Source: Pseudomonadota bacterium
GTDB taxonomy: Bacteria; Pseudomonadota; Gammaproteobacteria; UBA5335
Direction of reading: 5' to 3'
NCBI GenBank assembly: GCA_021783685.1
Contig: JAJXTQ010000010.1
Location: 1 to 14,278 of the forward strand
DNA: 14,278 nucleotides
Shown: positions 1-7,173 of the stretch, one piece after another
Layout of the letters: the number at the start of each line of letters is the position of its first letter
Position numbering within the stretch: the first letter of the stretch is position 1
Position numbers and translations under genes: made by a program
The notes under the pieces: model-generated
Seen by the model: only the letters and a program-made list of their open reading frames with translations
The model's database searches: none
Told to the model about the DNA's origin: nothing

Positions 1-3000
1 GCAACACACGCACTTCCAGCGGCTCGTCCGGCGCCACCACGATCCGGAGCGTCAGCGCGAGATCGGCATCTTCCGCGGTCAACACGGCCCCGCGCGGCTC
101 GAAACGCACCCGATGCGCGGCATCCTGACGCAGCGGCGTGAAGCCCGGACTCAGCAGGGCTCCCGTCTCGAGATCGGTGATGTAGAGCGCCTGCGCGCAG
201 GATTGAGCGGGAATGGTGTCCAGCGTGAACGGCGTCAGGCCGTTTTGCTGGGCATTGCCGGAAAACGAGAACTGGGCGCCGTCGTTGCCGATCAGTACGC
301 CATGCCCCTGACGGTTGGCGAGCATGTGGGTCCAGGGACGCGGGGTATCCGGGGTCATTTCGAAACCGGGGCCGTGCGCGTCGAAGCCCATGTCGAGCGC
401 AAGGCCGGGGCGGGGGAGCACGCGGCGCGAGGGCATGGCATGGAGCGGCTTCGGCGCAGCGTCCGAAGGAGATTCTCGCAGCGCCGCGAGCGCCGCGGAT
501 TCAGAGTCGGCCCAGCCCAGAATCCAGGAGATTTCAAGAGGCTCCCCGGGCGCAAGATCCAGCTCCACCTGCAGGGCCGCGGCGGGATCGAACGGATACA
601 GCAGACCCTCGTCGGCCGGGTCGCGCAGGGTCTGCCGGACGAGCGCCTCGGGCGCATGGGCCGTGCCGCGCCCGAGAAAACGGCTGCGATCATCCTCGTA
701 TCCGCTCAACCGAACCGCCGGATGCGGTTCGCAGGCCATGAAGCCGCAACCGGACGGAGCCCGGCCGGGCTTGTCGCCGCCCAGCAGGCGGTTGTGGGCG
801 AGCAAGGCGGACTGCGCGAGGAGATAGCGCACGCCGATGTGGATGGCATTGAAGTCGGGTCGCCGCAGATACGCGTCCGGTCGGTTCAGTGCCCACTCCA
901 GGTACCCGGTGAGCCGCAGCCGGCGCGCTCGAGTCCCAGGCTGCACGAGCCGGATGCGCCACCGCATGGCCTCGATCTGCGTGCACGGCTCGACCGTGAT
1001 GCGCGCCTCGAGGCCGCCCGGCAGCGCCCGCGTCAGTGCCACGTTGCCTTCGGCGGTCCGCCAGATCCGTCGCGTCCCGTCGGTTTCATCGCGCATCAGA
1101 TCGACGGGCCGGGCGAACGCGCCATCCGGGTGCAGGTCCTGCAGATAGAAGCTTTGCCCGTGGGGCAGGGCACAGTCGGCGGCGCGGCGCGAGAAGTCCA
1201 GCGCCGGACCGTGCCCGGTATGCACCAGTGCGCGACTGTTGCCATCGGTGTCCATCTCGAGCTGCAGGCGACCGCTGCTCATCTGCACGAGCCGCCCCGC
1301 ATGCGCCTCGCGGGTGTGATGCAGGCGGCGGAAGATCCATATGAGTCCGAGCATCCCCGCCAGCGCTGCCGCCAGATAGACGCCCAGCAGCAGACGGGCG
1401 GCCGGTATGAGCGCGGCATCGGACGCCGTCGCAAGACGCTGGGATTCCTGCCAGACGAAATCCCATTCCGCGCCGCGCGGAATGTAGAACGGGAGCAGCA
1501 ACGGGGCCCAGGTGGCGAAGCGGCGAATCCCCTCCGGGATCACCGGGGTGGGCGAGGCATGCCCAAGCCACCGGGACAACCGCGCTTCGAGCCGATCCAG
1601 CCCGATGAAAGAGAGATTGACGAGGGTCGCGACCCGCAACCCCATGTGATCGAACCAGATCAGGATGCGCAGCCAGCCGTAGGTCATGAGGCCGAGAAAG
1701 GTCTGCAGACTCCACTCGCGGAACGCAGCCTCGTCGAGGCGCAGGGCCTGCGCCGAGGCCAGTCCCGTGCGAATCGCGCCGTCCTGGTTGTACCAGGCCG
1801 GATGCGGCGCCATCTTGAGGAAAGTCTGGATGATGGGCGCCATCCAGAGACCCCAGCGCTGCACCCGCACGGCCTGGGTCACGACATTCGCCAGGCCATC
1901 ACGCGTCAACAGATGGCGCAAGGGCTCCAGGCTGCGGTTGAAAATCGCGTTGAGAACGATCAGGTTGATGCTGAACAGCGGCGCGGCGATGGACCAGTTG
2001 ATGACCCCGGCCAGGGAATCGCAATAGAACTGCTTGAGGCCGCCGGATACGGCGCCGAGGTTGATGGCGCCCCAGCGGCTGAACAGGGGGTAGGTGACAT
2101 AGTCATAAACCGGCTGGCCGGCTGCGGGGCCGGAAATCTGCGCGTAGCGGAGGAGCTTTTCACCCACTGTCTGCAACTGGGCCGCGTCGAAATACCAGGC
2201 CAGCATGCCGCCGACCCCGCCGCTCAGCAGCGCCGCGAAGGCGTAGATGCGTGGCGCATCGAAATGTTGCCGCCGACCGCGCAGACGCGCGGCGCCGTGC
2301 ATCAGCCAATCCACTCCCGCGCCCGCCAGCGCCCCCACCACAAAGCCACTCAAGAAACGCAGATCGGCAGCGGCGGCCACCACGTTCCGCTCGATCAGCA
2401 GTGCCAGTCCGAAACCCAGCACCACGCCACGGGCGTAGTTGTCCGGGGCCAGCAGATTGCGGCGCAGACGTCCGATGAAGGGTGCGCTGCCGTCGAAGCT
2501 TTCGATGAGCGTGCGGGCCAGGCCGAACAGCAGCGGGCCCAGCAGGGCGCCGGCGAGCCAGGGCATGGACTCCAGCCCATGCCGGAACGGTGCATTGCGA
2601 TACAGCAGCGCGCCGATTCCCAGGATCAGCATGAACAGGGCGCCATAAATGGCGCCTTTGGTCGCGCCGTCGCGGATCTGTGGTCCGAGCGTCACCGTTT
2701 GCGGCCGTTGGTCACGCAATCCCTGCATCAGCAAGGCCGTGATGAAAAACGTCTGCGCCCACAGGCCGGCCTGGGCCGCCGCGGCCGTGGCGACGACGAC
2801 CGTCAGCGCGGCCAGCGGATGCCACCCGATCAGTGCGGCGCTGCTGCCCCAGTCGGCCATCAGCGGTGTCCATGCCGCCCAGGCGCCACAGAGGACCGCG
2901 GTCGTCCACAGCCGCAGGTCCCGGCTCGCCCGACCGTCGACCAGTAGTCCCATCCCCCACACGGCCGCCAGATTGATGCCGCCGAGCAGCAGGGTGCGTC

Positions 3001-3556
3001 CGAGGGCCGCATGGGCGGCCGGCTCCAGAACCGGGCCTGTGAGCGCCTGACCCCAGTGTGCCAGCAGCGCACTGTTGCCGAGGAGCAGTAAAAGGCTGAA
3101 TCCGGTTGGGACGGCCAGAAACGCCATGGCAACCGGATGGGGAAGCGCAGCCCGCCGCCGGGTTCTCGCCATGAGACTGGCCATCAGGAAGGCAGCCGCG
3201 ATCAGCGCGGCCGCGCCATGGGTGAGGGTCGGCACCTGACGCAGGGTGGCCGGCATGGCCCAGAGGCTTGCCCCCGGATCCGCCGACCAGGCCAGCGCGC
3301 CCACGACGGCCGCGTCCCGGGCGCGGTCGCGCCATCGCCGCCATCGCGACGCCACCAGCGTCTCACCGTCGTGGACGGTGAACGCCAGCCATGCCAGGGC
3401 CGCCGCGATCAGCCAAGCGGTCGGGGTCTGATCGGCGCGTGCCAGCCAGACGGCGGCAGCCACCACGCAGGTGCTTGCGAGCCCGGTCCGGATGCGAACG
3501 GCCGAGGGGCGGCGATTGGTGGAGACCAAGCGATGCGGAGGGGCGGAATCGTTCAT
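1..3556 (-). CDS. Large polytopic membrane protein with GH94/NdvB-like carbohydrate-active modules (3' end cut off)
   Basis: One uninterrupted minus-strand frame of 1185 codons runs from ATG 3556 to the window edge with no stop, so the C-terminus is missing. Residues about 25-740 are strongly hydrophobic with many predicted membrane segments, for example around 45-60, 115-130, 143-165, 187-205, 245-275, 300-320, 375-415, 520-540 and 720-742. Residues about 755-1030 look like a first beta-sandwich, with the segment GYEDDRSRFLGRG near 952-964 as in cyclic beta-1,2-glucan synthase (NdvB). A second sandwich begins near 1075 with the GT36-associated pattern NRQGHGVLIGNDGAQFSFSG and NGLTPF, followed by ALYITDLETG. 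In NdvB two such modules precede the GH94 phosphorylase domain, which would lie outside the window. I see no recognisable GT84 glycosyltransferase in the N-terminal part. Inferred role: synthesis, phosphorolysis or chain-length control of an envelope glucan at the inner membrane. No strong ribosome-binding site precedes the ATG, so the start is moderately certain. Confidence 0.85.
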   Translation of the reverse strand, partial: MNDSAPPHRLVSTNRRPSAVRIRTGLASTCVVAAAVWLARADQTPTAWLIAAALAWLAFTVHDGETLVASRWRRWRDRARDAAVVGALAWSADPGASLWAMPATLRQVPTLTHGAAALIAAAFLMASLMARTRRRAALPHPVAMAFLAVPTGFSLLLLLGNSALLAHWGQALTGPVLEPAAHAALGRTLLLGGINLAAVWGMGLLVDGRASRDLRLWTTAVLCGAWAAWTPLMADWGSSAALIGWHPLAALTVVVATAAAAQAGLWAQTFFITALLMQGLRDQRPQTVTLGPQIRDGATKGAIYGALFMLILGIGALLYRNAPFRHGLESMPWLAGALLGPLLFGLARTLIESFDGSAPFIGRLRRNLLAPDNYARGVVLGFGLALLIERNVVAAAADLRFLSGFVVGALAGAGVDWLMHGAARLRGRRQHFDAPRIYAFAALLSGGVGGMLAWYFDAAQLQTVGEKLLRYAQISGPAAGQPVYDYVTYPLFSRWGAINLGAVSGGLKQFYCDSLAGVINWSIAAPLFSINLIVLNAIFNRSLEPLRHLLTRDGLANVVTQAVRVQRWGLWMAPIIQTFLKMAPHPAWYNQDGAIRTGLASAQALRLDEAAFREWSLQTFLGLMTYGWLRILIWFDHMGLRVATLVNLSFIGLDRLEARLSRWLGHASPTPVIPEGIRRFATWAPLLLPFYIPRGAEWDFVWQESQRLATASDAALIPAARLLLGVYLAAALAGMLGLIWIFRRLHHTREAHAGRLVQMSSGRLQLEMDTDGNSRALVHTGHGPALDFSRRAADCALPHGQSFYLQDLHPDGAFARPVDLMRDETDGTRRIWRTAEGNVALTRALPGGLEARITVEPCTQIEAMRWRIRLVQPGTRARRLRLTGYLEWALNRPDAYLRRPDFNAIHIGVRYLLAQSALLAHNRLLGGDKPGRAPSGCGFMACEPHPAVRLSGYEDDRSRFLGRGTAHAPEALVRQTLRDPADEGLLYPFDPAAALQVELDLAPGEPLEISWILGWADSESAALAALRESPSDAAPKPLHAMPSRRVLPRPGLALDMGFDAHGPGFEMTPDTPRPWTHMLANRQGHGVLIGNDGAQFSFSGNAQQNGLTPFTLDTIPAQSCAQALYITDLETGALLSPGFTPLRQDAAHRVRFEPRGAVLTAEDADLALTLRIVVAPDEPLEVRVL

Positions 3557-3819
3557 GGCGGCTCTGAAGGGTGCCTGCGCTCGATCGCTGTGCGTCGAGG
3601 ACGTCGTATTGTCGTTCTGCCCATTCTATCGGCAGGCCGCGTGGCGTTCATGACAAGACAACGGAAATCAGGCGAAGAACGGGCTCCCGGCCCGGCGGCG
3701 TCGCTCGGGGCGTCGATCAGGCCACCGCGGGACGCGAGCTGGTCAGCCGGCTTTCGGCGCCAGCCCGCTACGGGCGGCGCCTGATCTTGGCATGGCCGCG
3801 ATGTTGCAACTCGGCCGCT
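3557..3819. other. Intergenic region between the FTR1 permease gene and the glucan-synthase-like gene
   Basis: These 263 bases separate two minus-strand genes. I find no convincing gene here. A minus-strand -10-like hexamer TAGAAT (5 of 6 to consensus) lies at 3628-3623, about 67 bases before the ATG at 3556. The best -35-like match, TTGTCA, is about 22 bases upstream of it, which is too far for a standard sigma70 promoter. No clear intrinsic terminator follows the FTR1 stop, so read-through cannot be excluded. Confidence 0.4.
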
Positions 3820-5772
3820 TCAGTGGCCAGTGGCCGGTGCGGGTCGGGAGGGGCTCCAGTGATTGTATGCCACGCCGGCCAGGATCAGCAGCACCACGAG
3901 GGCTTGTGCCGACAGTGTCTGCGCCGTCGGGTAGATGCCAAGCATGGGGATGTGGATGAAGCGCACGCTTTCGCTGCCGATCCAGCCCGCCGCCTGCAGG
4001 GCGGATATGCCCTGGCCGGCGAAAATGATTGCGAGCACGCCGATCAGGGCGGCGCTGAAGCTGAAGAACTGCCGAATCGGCAATCGCACGCTGAAGCGGA
4101 ACAAGGCAATCGCGATGATTCCCAGCAGCAGCAGTGCGACGGCCATGCCGGCCAGAATGGCCGGATGCTGGCCCTGGCTCCACAGCGCGCGATAGAACAG
4201 CACGGTCTCGAAGGCCTCGCGGTAGACCGACAGGAAGGAGAGCAGACCAATCGCCCGCAGCCCACCGCGACCCATGGCGGCCTGCATCTGGCCGGCGATG
4301 TATTGTTGCCAGCGGCTCGCATAACTCTTGTTGTGCAGCCACAAACCGACACCGACCAGAATGACCATGGCGAGCAGGGCGGTCAGCCCTTCGGTGACCT
4401 CGCGGCTGGCGCCGCTGATGTCGATCAGGTACGTCGCGGCAAACCATGTCGCCAAGCCGAGCACGAGCGCACCGATCCAGCCGATGTGCAGATAGACCAG
4501 ACCCTCGGTCCGTCCGGACTTCTTGAGAAAGGCAAACATGGCCGCGAGCACGAGGATGGCTTCCAATCCCTCCCGGAACAGGATGAGGAAGCTGCCGCCG
4601 AAGGTGGCCGCGGCGCTGCCCTCGCCGGCCGCGATCCGATCCTCGGCCTGGGAGATGGCGGCATGCAGGCGATCGATGCGCTGATCCAGGGCTGCGATTT
4701 CCTCACCGTCCCGGACCGCGTTGCGCAGCGCCATCATGTCCGCCTCGATATGGCGCATCAGGGTGGTGTCCGATGCTGCGAGCGTCGCCTCCGCCAGCTC
4801 GAATCCGTCGAGATAGGCCGACAGGGCCGCCCGCGCCGCGCCGTTGCGGTCGCCGTTGCGATAAGCCATCCGAACGATCTCGAGTTGCTCATGCGCGGTC
4901 ATGAGCGCCTGTTCCTTGCGCGGCTCCAGCAGGACGGGGTTTGCGAGTGCGGCGGCAAGGATCGCGGTCGCGCGCGCCGGATCCCGGCCGGCGAGCGCCG
5001 CCGGTGTGAGTTGCACGAGCGCCGTCATGTCGCCGATCAGCTGCCGGGCCGCCGGATCCTTGGCCCACAAGGCGGTTCCCGCGTCCTGCTCGGCGGGACC
5101 GTAGGCCAGTTGCCCGACATGGAAGACGAGCGCCCAGCGCTCGGCTTCGCTCAGCTGGCTGAAACTCGGCATGGCGGTGCCGGGCACGCCGAGCGTGATC
5201 GTGTTGTAGTAGCTCAGCAGGCTGCGCTGGTTTCGGCGGGCCAGGTCGTGAAAGTCGGTCGGTGCCGGGTTCAAGGCGGCCGCCGCAGGACCGTCGCCAC
5301 GGCCCTCTCCGCCGTGACAGCTGGCGCATTGCGCCTGGAACGACTGGGCGCCCCGGTTGGGATCCGGGGTCCTGGCGGGCGTGATGGCGATGGGATAGTG
5401 GGCCAGCAAGGCCTGCGTGATCTGCGCGGTCAAACCTTGGATGCGCTGACCCGGCGCCTTGTCGGTGACCGCCGCCTGCAGGGCTCGGGCCTGATCCGCC
5501 AGTCCGGCCTTGCCGGTCGAATCGGGCAGGGCCGCGACGCGGCGCACGACGTCGGCCGAGAACTCCCGTTGTTCCGCGTACTCGGCCTCGTTCAGCACCT
5601 TGCCGTCGCGAACGAACTCCGGGTAGTCCACGCCGATGTAGTCGACCATTTGAAGAATCGGCAAGATCTCCTCACGGCTGGCCGCGTGGCCGAGTGCGGC
5701 CCAGAACAACAGAAGCCCCGCAAGGACGGTGCGGCGGATGCGGGAGGCCTGGCTCGGTTCAAGGGACGTCAT
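3820..5772 (-). CDS. Cytochrome c / FTR1-family iron permease fusion
   Basis: This 650-residue protein starts with a signal-like segment (RIRR then a hydrophobic stretch to about 30, ending in an AxA-type site). A class I cytochrome c domain follows at about 135-225, with haem motif CASCH at 149-153 and Met201 as the likely axial ligand in GTAMPSF. A helical region (about 280-385) links it to an FTR1 permease domain (about 390-640) with roughly seven membrane helices. Both FTR1 iron-binding RExxE motifs are present: REGLE at 400-404 and REAFE at 518-522. FTR1 proteins import iron across the membrane. The fused haem domain should lie in the periplasm and may accept electrons from Fe(II) oxidation coupled to uptake; that coupling is inference. 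The ATG at 5772 precedes a good signal peptide and has a weak GAGG upstream. A candidate Fur site overlaps its promoter. Confidence 0.93.
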   Translation of the reverse strand: MTSLEPSQASRIRRTVLAGLLLFWAALGHAASREEILPILQMVDYIGVDYPEFVRDGKVLNEAEYAEQREFSADVVRRVAALPDSTGKAGLADQARALQAAVTDKAPGQRIQGLTAQITQALLAHYPIAITPARTPDPNRGAQSFQAQCASCHGGEGRGDGPAAAALNPAPTDFHDLARRNQRSLLSYYNTITLGVPGTAMPSFSQLSEAERWALVFHVGQLAYGPAEQDAGTALWAKDPAARQLIGDMTALVQLTPAALAGRDPARATAILAAALANPVLLEPRKEQALMTAHEQLEIVRMAYRNGDRNGAARAALSAYLDGFELAEATLAASDTTLMRHIEADMMALRNAVRDGEEIAALDQRIDRLHAAISQAEDRIAAGEGSAAATFGGSFLILFREGLEAILVLAAMFAFLKKSGRTEGLVYLHIGWIGALVLGLATWFAATYLIDISGASREVTEGLTALLAMVILVGVGLWLHNKSYASRWQQYIAGQMQAAMGRGGLRAIGLLSFLSVYREAFETVLFYRALWSQGQHPAILAGMAVALLLLGIIAIALFRFSVRLPIRQFFSFSAALIGVLAIIFAGQGISALQAAGWIGSESVRFIHIPMLGIYPTAQTLSAQALVVLLILAGVAYNHWSPSRPAPATGH

Positions 5773-5801
5773 GGTCGGCCTCGGGTGAGATCTTGACCCG
5801 A

Positions 5802-5830
5802 ATGCTATGGCAATTGAGAATCGATTTCAA
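5802..5830 (-). promoter_or_regulatory. Sigma70-like promoter of the FTR1 permease gene
   Basis: On the minus strand, TTGAAA (5830-5825; 5 of 6 to TTGACA) is followed after exactly 17 bases by TAGCAT (5807-5802; 4 of 6 to TATAAT). Transcription would start near 5795 and give a short 5' UTR of about 23 bases before the ATG at 5772. The element overlaps the candidate Fur box. Confidence 0.5.
5810..5828. promoter_or_regulatory. Candidate Fur box in the FTR1/lipoprotein divergent region
   Basis: Aligned to the 19-base palindromic Fur consensus GATAATGATAATCATTATC, this stretch matches at 12 of 19 positions, including the run GAGAATC. It sits within a wider inverted repeat, ATTGA (5813-5817) and TCAAT (5827-5831), around the palindrome AATCGATT. 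Overlap with the -35 box and spacer of the iron permease promoter is what iron-dependent repression would require. Binding is inferred, not shown. Confidence 0.45.
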
Positions 5831-5837
5831 TAGTGTT

Positions 5838-5850
5838 GGTCGGTCCGACC
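5838..5850. repeat. Perfect 13-base inverted repeat next to the Fur-like site
   Basis: GGTCGG-T-CCGACC is a perfect palindrome with a one-base centre. It lies 7 bases from the end of the ATTGA/TCAAT repeat, upstream of both the divergent FTR1 gene and the lipoprotein gene. The size and symmetry suit a dimeric repressor, but GC-rich palindromes also arise by chance. Confidence 0.35.
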
Positions 5851-5973
5851 GCCGCGATGAAAATGGCGACAGGTGGCAATCAGGGCAAGAGTTCGTTCAA
5901 ACTAATCACGAGGCTGCTATCGGCAGCTGAGGGCGATGTACGTCCCATCACTTCACATTCAGGAGAACCTCTG

Positions 5974-6267
5974 ATGACCAAGACTTCCAAACTGCGTTGG
6001 CTGATGATCGCTGGTCTGATCGCCGTTTTCGGCTTGTCGGCCTGCGATCGCAAGGACCGGGAGGAAGCCAAGCAGGAAGCCGAGCAAGCGATGGACAACG
6101 TCGAGCAGAAGGCCGACGACCTGATGGACAAGGCGAAGGAACCGTTCCAGGGTCCTGCTGAGGAAGCCGGCGAGAAGATCGACGATGCGACCGGCGCCGC
6201 CGGCGAGAAAGCTGAAGATCTGGGCGAAAAGCTGGACAAGAAAGCCGAGGAAATGAAGTCGGAATAA
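5974..6267 (+). CDS. Small Lys/Glu-rich lipoprotein
   Basis: The product is 97 residues. It opens with a lipoprotein signal peptide: a basic start (KTSKLR), a hydrophobic core of about 10-20 and lipobox LSAC with Cys24 as the lipidated residue. The mature part (about 74 residues) is almost entirely charged, rich in Lys, Glu, Asp and Ala, and reads as one long amphipathic helix with loosely repeated EKxDD/EKAEDxxEK units. Asp25 directly follows the lipidated Cys; in E. coli Asp at this position favours retention in the inner membrane. The ATG at 5974 has a strong AGGAGA at 5961-5966. The same frame is open back to 5833, but that would put the signal peptide inside the protein with no ribosome-binding site. 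The gene diverges from the FTR1 permease. No function is known to me; an envelope or stress-related structural role is a guess. Confidence 0.85.
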   Translation: MTKTSKLRWLMIAGLIAVFGLSACDRKDREEAKQEAEQAMDNVEQKADDLMDKAKEPFQGPAEEAGEKIDDATGAAGEKAEDLGEKLDKKAEEMKSE

Positions 6268-6280
6268 TGAATTGTCGGGA

Positions 6281-6303
6281 GGCCGGCGAGCCGTTCGCCG
6301 GCC
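6281..6303 (+). terminator. Strong GC hairpin after the lipoprotein gene
   Basis: GGCCGGCGA (6281-6289) and TCGCCGGCC (6295-6303) form a perfect 9-bp stem with a 5-base loop, 13 bases after the lipoprotein stop. Only CTTCC follows rather than a T-run, so it may terminate poorly, act as a partial terminator, or protect the lipoprotein mRNA from 3' decay. Confidence 0.45.
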
Positions 6304-6324
6304 CTTCCGGTAAGGGGGGAGGCC

Positions 6325-6669
6325 ATGGATGAACTGGATCCCGTAGTGGGTCATTGGTATCACGATCTGGAACAGGATGACCGGTTTCGCATCCTGTCGA
6401 TGGACGAACAGGCAGACGAAATCGAGCTCGAATACGAAGACGGGGAAACCAGAACCATCGGGTTCGATGAATGGTACGACCTCGATCTGGACCTGATGGA
6501 TGACGATGAGCCGGAGCTTGAAGAAGCCGAGGAACCGGAAGAATCCAAAGCACCCAAAAGCGACTTTTACCGCCCGACGCGCACCCGCCGTTACCGCGAG
6601 GAAGACGACGAGGATGATGACGTGGAGGATCTCGATGAGGATCCCGACGAAGACTGGGAAGAGCGCTGA
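6325..6669 (+). CDS. Small highly acidic protein of unknown function
   Basis: This is a 114-residue protein. The first about 60 residues form a compact conserved-looking module: PVVGHWYHDLEQDDRFRIL, then an EIELEYEDGETRTIGFDEWYDLDL segment suggesting a small beta-barrel with a tryptophan-containing strand. It resembles short gammaproteobacterial proteins of unknown function that begin with a PVVGxWY motif; I believe these correspond to the DUF6763 type, but I cannot confirm it. The tail (about 65-114) is low-complexity Asp/Glu, broken by a basic island TRTRRYR at about 87-93. A purine-rich ribosome-binding site (GGGGGGAGG) lies just upstream of the ATG. The next gene, sixA, begins 18 bases after its stop, so the two are probably co-transcribed. 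No function is assigned. Confidence 0.8.
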   Translation: MDELDPVVGHWYHDLEQDDRFRILSMDEQADEIELEYEDGETRTIGFDEWYDLDLDLMDDDEPELEEAEEPEESKAPKSDFYRPTRTRRYREEDDEDDDVEDLDEDPDEDWEER

Positions 6670-6687
6670 CCCCGGCGCGCAGGCGCC

Positions 6688-7173
6688 ATGATCGTGTATC
6701 TCGTTCGACACGGTGTCGCTCATCCCGCATCGGGTGGCGCGGATTTCGACCGGACGCTGACAGATGAAGGCATTCGCCGCATGCGGCAGATCGTGGCTGG
6801 CCTGCGGCGAACGATGAAGGTGCGACCTGCGGCGGTCTGGTCGAGCCCCCTGAGGCGGACGGTTCAAACCGCGGAACTGATTGCCGCAGGGCTGGCGATT
6901 CCGGCCCCCGTACTCTGTGAGGGGCTCGCCCCCGATGGCGATCCGGGCGCATTCGGCGCAACGCTGCGGTCCGCGCCGGACGCCGTGATCCTGGTGGGGC
7001 ATCAGCCGGGCTTGGGCGAACTGGCATCGCAACTGCTCACCGGAACGGATGAGCTGGCATTCCTGCCGTTCAGGAAAGGGGCGGCCGCCTGCATTCGGAT
7101 GCCCGGGCCCGGCCCCTGCGGCCAGCTCCAATGGTTCATGACGCCGGCGCAGTTGGCGCGCCTCGGCCGCTAA
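6688..7173 (+). CDS. sixA: Phosphohistidine phosphatase SixA (histidine phosphatase superfamily)
   Basis: The 161-residue product has the normal SixA length and shows the branch-2-like phosphoglycerate-mutase core. The catalytic VRHG motif is at residues 6-9 (Arg7, nucleophile His8), SSPLRRTVQTAE at 52-63 supplies the second arginine (Arg56), Glu79 is the probable acid, and the second catalytic histidine is His105 in LVGHQPGLGEL. SixA in E. coli removes phosphate from histidine phosphotransfer domains such as ArcB and NPr; the partner here is unknown. It follows the acidic-protein gene by 18 bases. Its TAA (7171-7173) overlaps the stop codon of the converging parA-like gene. The opposing operon carries a CHAD protein, a family often found near histidine-phosphatase genes and linked to polyphosphate, so a polyphosphate or phosphate-signalling context is possible. 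Confidence 0.9.
   Translation: MIVYLVRHGVAHPASGGADFDRTLTDEGIRRMRQIVAGLRRTMKVRPAAVWSSPLRRTVQTAELIAAGLAIPAPVLCEGLAPDGDPGAFGATLRSAPDAVILVGHQPGLGELASQLLTGTDELAFLPFRKGAAACIRMPGPGPCGQLQWFMTPAQLARLGR

Noticed and set aside
113..2947. 944-codon plus-strand ORF
   Set aside because: It is antisense to the glucan-synthase-like gene with codons exactly aligned, so stops would need the rare codons TTA, CTA and TCA on the real strand. Its product is Arg/Gln/Ala-rich with no recognisable domain, while the minus frame shows membrane helices and known motifs.
3623..3650. Promoter for the glucan-synthase-like gene
   Set aside because: TAGAAT is a good -10 match, but no -35 lies at a normal distance, so I noted it only in the intergenic description.
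3571..5796. 741-codon plus-strand ORF
   Set aside because: Codon-aligned antisense shadow of the cytochrome c/FTR1 gene; the product has no domain features.
5913..5927. Small hairpin GCTGC-TATCG-GCAGC upstream of the lipoprotein
   Set aside because: The stem is only 5 bp, and it is neither next to the ribosome-binding site nor followed by a T-run; it is likely chance.
5833..5973. Upstream extension of the lipoprotein
   Set aside because: It would bury the signal peptide and lipobox inside the protein and has no ribosome-binding site; AGGAGA supports ATG 5974.
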